Shown here piece by piece: positions 6,594-8,532 of a stretch of DNA of 8,532 nucleotides (its first letter is position 1; every line of letters starts with the position of its first letter). Source of the stretch: an uncultured Acetatifactor sp. (GTDB lineage Bacteria > Bacillota > Clostridia > Lachnospirales > Lachnospiraceae); assembly GCA_910585615.1 (NCBI GenBank), contig CAJUFO010000011.1, positions 1 to 8,532 of the forward strand, read 5' to 3'. Below the pieces are notes generated by a model that was not told the DNA's origin, searched no databases, and saw nothing but the letters and a program-made list of their open reading frames with translations. Position numbers and translations under genes: made by a program.

Positions 6594-7031
6594 ATGGAAA
6601 AGAAAACCACCGATGAACTGAGACATGAAATCAAGGCCGCAACGGACATTGAGGATTATCTGAATAGCAATAAGGAAGAACTGGCTCTGCGCAGCCTTAC
6701 CCAATATCTGGATGCCCTGCTGTCCCGCAAGGGCATCAACAAGGCGGAGGTCGTACGCGGCTCCCTGCTGAGCCGGGCCTACGTGTACCAGATATTTTCC
6801 GGAGAAAAGATGCCCTCCCGGGATAAGCTCATCGCACTGGCATTCGGCCTGCACCTTTCCGAGGAAGAGGCACAGGCCCTGCTGAAAGTGTCAAAGAATC
6901 AGGAGCTGTATGCAAGGGACAGCCGGGATGCCGTCATCCTGTTTGCACTACAGCGGAACATGCCGATTTTCAAGGTCAATGAGCTTCTATTCGAGCACGG
7001 CCTTGAGACCCTGGGGGTGCGGGAGGAGTAA
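6594..7031 (+). CDS. XRE-family helix-turn-helix transcriptional regulator
   Basis: A 145-residue regulator. After a charged helical N-terminus (1-40), a Cro/C1-type HTH spans about 42-98. Its helices include KAEVVRGSLL and the recognition part SRAYVYQIFSGEKMPSRDKLIALAFGLHLSEEEAQALL. The C-terminal 45 residues (KNQELYARDSRDAVILFALQ and onward) look helical and may bind a partner or form dimers. The start is preceded by only a weak site (AAAGAG, 6 nt). The gene is divergent from the kinase and convergent with ctpA. Pairing with a kinase suggests that it is either the kinase's phosphorylation target or the local regulator. That is inference, and no phosphosite can be named. Confidence 0.8.
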   Translation: MEKKTTDELRHEIKAATDIEDYLNSNKEELALRSLTQYLDALLSRKGINKAEVVRGSLLSRAYVYQIFSGEKMPSRDKLIALAFGLHLSEEEAQALLKVSKNQELYARDSRDAVILFALQRNMPIFKVNELLFEHGLETLGVREE

Positions 7032-7049
7032 TGGCCTGTACAAGGCCAT
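7031..7049. terminator. hairpin between the convergent XRE and ctpA genes
   Basis: ATGGCCT-GTACA-AGGCCAT is a 7-bp stem with a 5-nt loop. It fills the space between the stop codons of the two convergent genes. Neither side has a real U-run, so termination would be weak or would need Rho. Position favours a bidirectional terminator. Confidence 0.45.
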
Positions 7050-7050
7050 C

Positions 7051-8409
7051 CTATTTCCCCATCTTCTCCCGCAGCACTTCCTTGGCCTTTTCCAGCTGAT
7101 TATCCGGATGCTCCTCGCTTCCATAATAGGCTTCACCATCGAATTCACAGACGATATCCGGCTCTATGCCAAGGCCGTGGATATTGTTGCCGTTTGGCGT
7201 GTAATAGGCGCTGATGGTGACCTTCACCGCCGAACCGTCACGGAAAGGGATAATCTGCTGCACGATGCCCTTGCCAAATGTGGTAGTCCCCACTAAAGTG
7301 CCCAGCTTGTAGTCCTTGATGGCTCCGGCCATGATTTCCGCCGCGCTGGCGGAATTCATGTCCACCAGTACCACCAGCGGCACGTCCAGCTCCTTGTCGC
7401 CCTCACAGGTGTATTCCGCCCGCTTTCCGTTCTTGTCCTCCGTGTATACGATCATGCCCTTCGGCAGAATCATCCGGGCCATGTCCACCACGGCGCTCAG
7501 GCTCCCGCCGGGATTTCCCCGGAGGTCCAAAATCAATCCCTTCATATCGGATTCCCGCACGGAAGCAAGCGCATCTTCGAACTGCTTGACGGACACGTCG
7601 TCGAACTCCGTCAACTGGATATAGGCCATGCCGTCCTCCAGCATCTCATACTCCACCGTAGGGGTCTCCACCTTCCTGCGGGTGACGGTGACCTCCAGGT
7701 AATCGGATTCCCCCTCCCTGACTATGGTCAAGGTCACATCTGTATTCTCAGGTCCCTTAATCAGGGATACTGCCTCTGTCAGGCTCAGCCCATAGGTAGA
7801 CTCGCCGTCCACTTCATAAATCAGGTCATTGGCACGCAAATCCACCTCTTCGGCCGGCGCGCCCGCGATGACGCCGCTGATCTTGGGCAGGCCGGTGGCC
7901 GTATCCTGGCTGACATAGGCGCCGATTCCAAAATAGATGCCTTCCGTCTGCTCCATCAGCTCGTTCAGCTCCTCCGCAGTATAGTATTCGGAGTAAGGGT
8001 CTCCCAGGGCCTGGAGCATCCCTCTGTAGATGCCGTCCTGAAGCTCTTCATCCGTTACGTCATGGAGATAGAAATAATTGTTGATGGTATTCTCTAGCGT
8101 CTGCATCTTGTTCAGCACAGAAGCATCGATGGCCGAGTCCTCCAAAAACGAGACCTCCTCTGCCCCCTTGACGTTCTGGCCGGACTCCACCAGGTTCTGG
8201 ACATAAAGGCCCAGATAGCAGATGGCCAATACCAGCAATGCTCCCGAGATGCCCGTAATCAGACCAATCAGGAACAGACCTTTCCCACTGCCCCGCTCTC
8301 CCCGCGGCGGCCTGCCAGGCTCCTGCATCCCGCCGTAATTCACCGGCCGGGGGGCCTCCCCTGTGCCGGAACCGGAAAGATTATCAAAATATGCCTGATT
8401 CTCATCCAT
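7051..8409 (-). CDS. ctpA: S41 family carboxy-terminal processing protease (CtpA)
   Basis: A 452-residue membrane-bound serine protease of the CtpA/CtpB/Prc family, which trims or degrades envelope proteins outside the membrane. It has a 43-residue Pro/Gly-rich cytoplasmic tail, a membrane helix (about 44-70, LFLIGLITGISGALLVLAIC) and a helical segment with the family motif GMLQALGDPYSEYY (130-143). A PDZ domain (about 155-235) recognises substrate C-termini. The S41 catalytic core carries LDLRGNPGG (294-302), NSASAAE with the nucleophile Ser355, and GKGIVQ with Lys380 and Gln384. The Ser-Lys-Gln spacing of 25 and 4 matches CtpB-type enzymes. Length is normal and the gene is intact. The ATG at 8407-8409 follows AGGAGG. 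In related Clostridia this gene often lies beside ftsEX and uvrBA, consistent with the uvrB fragment at the other end of the window. Confidence 0.93.
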   Translation of the reverse strand: MDENQAYFDNLSGSGTGEAPRPVNYGGMQEPGRPPRGERGSGKGLFLIGLITGISGALLVLAICYLGLYVQNLVESGQNVKGAEEVSFLEDSAIDASVLNKMQTLENTINNYFYLHDVTDEELQDGIYRGMLQALGDPYSEYYTAEELNELMEQTEGIYFGIGAYVSQDTATGLPKISGVIAGAPAEEVDLRANDLIYEVDGESTYGLSLTEAVSLIKGPENTDVTLTIVREGESDYLEVTVTRRKVETPTVEYEMLEDGMAYIQLTEFDDVSVKQFEDALASVRESDMKGLILDLRGNPGGSLSAVVDMARMILPKGMIVYTEDKNGKRAEYTCEGDKELDVPLVVLVDMNSASAAEIMAGAIKDYKLGTLVGTTTFGKGIVQQIIPFRDGSAVKVTISAYYTPNGNNIHGLGIEPDIVCEFDGEAYYGSEEHPDNQLEKAKEVLREKMGK

Positions 8410-8477
8410 ACCTATTCCTCCTATTAAAATCGCTGCGCGATGGCACTAAAGCGCAAAGTCCCTTCGGCGCACATCCT

Positions 8478-8510
8478 ATGAGAGCATCTTTCATTCGAAA
8501 GTACTCTCAT
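8478..8510. repeat. hairpin upstream of ctpA
   Basis: ATGAGAG (8478-8484) and CTCTCAT (8504-8510) pair, and inside them CTTTC (8488-8492) pairs with GAAAG (8497-8501), giving an interrupted 12-bp stem. It lies about 70-100 nt before the ctpA start. A second short stem (TGCGC/GCGCA) lies nearer the gene. It may be an intergenic repeat unit or the terminator of the gene beyond the edge; no clean U-run follows. I see no clear promoter in 8410-8532. Confidence 0.45.
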
Positions 8511-8532
8511 GAAATCTGCTCTCGTGCCCCCT

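Noticed and set aside
6225..6621. Plus-strand frames opposite the kinase gene and into its upstream region
   Set aside because: Shadows of the kinase reading frame and promoter region; no protein-family features.
1..8532. CRISPR arrays, tRNA or rRNA genes, insertion-sequence ends
   Set aside because: No regularly spaced direct repeats, no tRNA-like folds and no transposase motifs were seen by eye on either strand.

Overview
The window looks like chromosomal DNA of a low-to-moderate GC Firmicute, most likely a Clostridia/Lachnospiraceae gut anaerobe. The clues are strong GGAGG-type ribosome sites, a Gram-positive LexA box (GAAC-N4-GTTC) before uvrB, a cell-wall anchor with an SPRTG sorting signal, and the style of the CtpA protease and XRE regulator. 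This assignment rests on protein character only, not on a database search.

Layout, left to right. 1-406: an N-terminal fragment of uvrB (minus strand) that breaks at codon 100, with an apparently intact SOS-type control region up to about 540. 407-1256: gene-poor; it holds the uvrB promoter, a 44-codon Sel1-repeat remnant and a strong terminator. 1257-3179: a large sortase-anchored surface protein (minus). 3325-4778: remains of a polysaccharide acyl-transfer pair (minus), an SGNH/DltD-like gene that has lost its middle, joined to an MBOAT (AlgI/DltB-like) gene that has lost its start. 4958-6453: a receptor-type Ser/Thr kinase (minus), split by a run of nine G into a kinase half and a membrane-plus-ectodomain half. 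6594-7031: a small XRE-type regulator (plus), divergent from the kinase. 7051-8409: CtpA, an S41 carboxy-terminal processing protease (minus), convergent with the regulator. 8410-8532: its upstream region, with a hairpin.

CtpA and uvrB are often close neighbours in Clostridia, so I read 410-7050 as an accessory surface island lying between them. Its parts fit a common theme: a DNA-binding regulator, a membrane kinase with two fibronectin-III-like outer modules, a wall-anchored protein with two similar modules, and a polysaccharide O-acylation pair. The surface-protein gene and the SGNH-MBOAT unit share a 22-bp element (20 of 22 identical) at the same distance from a -10 box and from the start codon, which suggests joint control. 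That these genes form one signalling and surface-remodelling system is inference.

The island and its left edge carry several lesions: uvrB, SGNH, MBOAT and Sel1 are broken and the kinase is frameshifted. Either the locus is decaying or phase-variable, or the assembly has errors here. Raw reads would decide.
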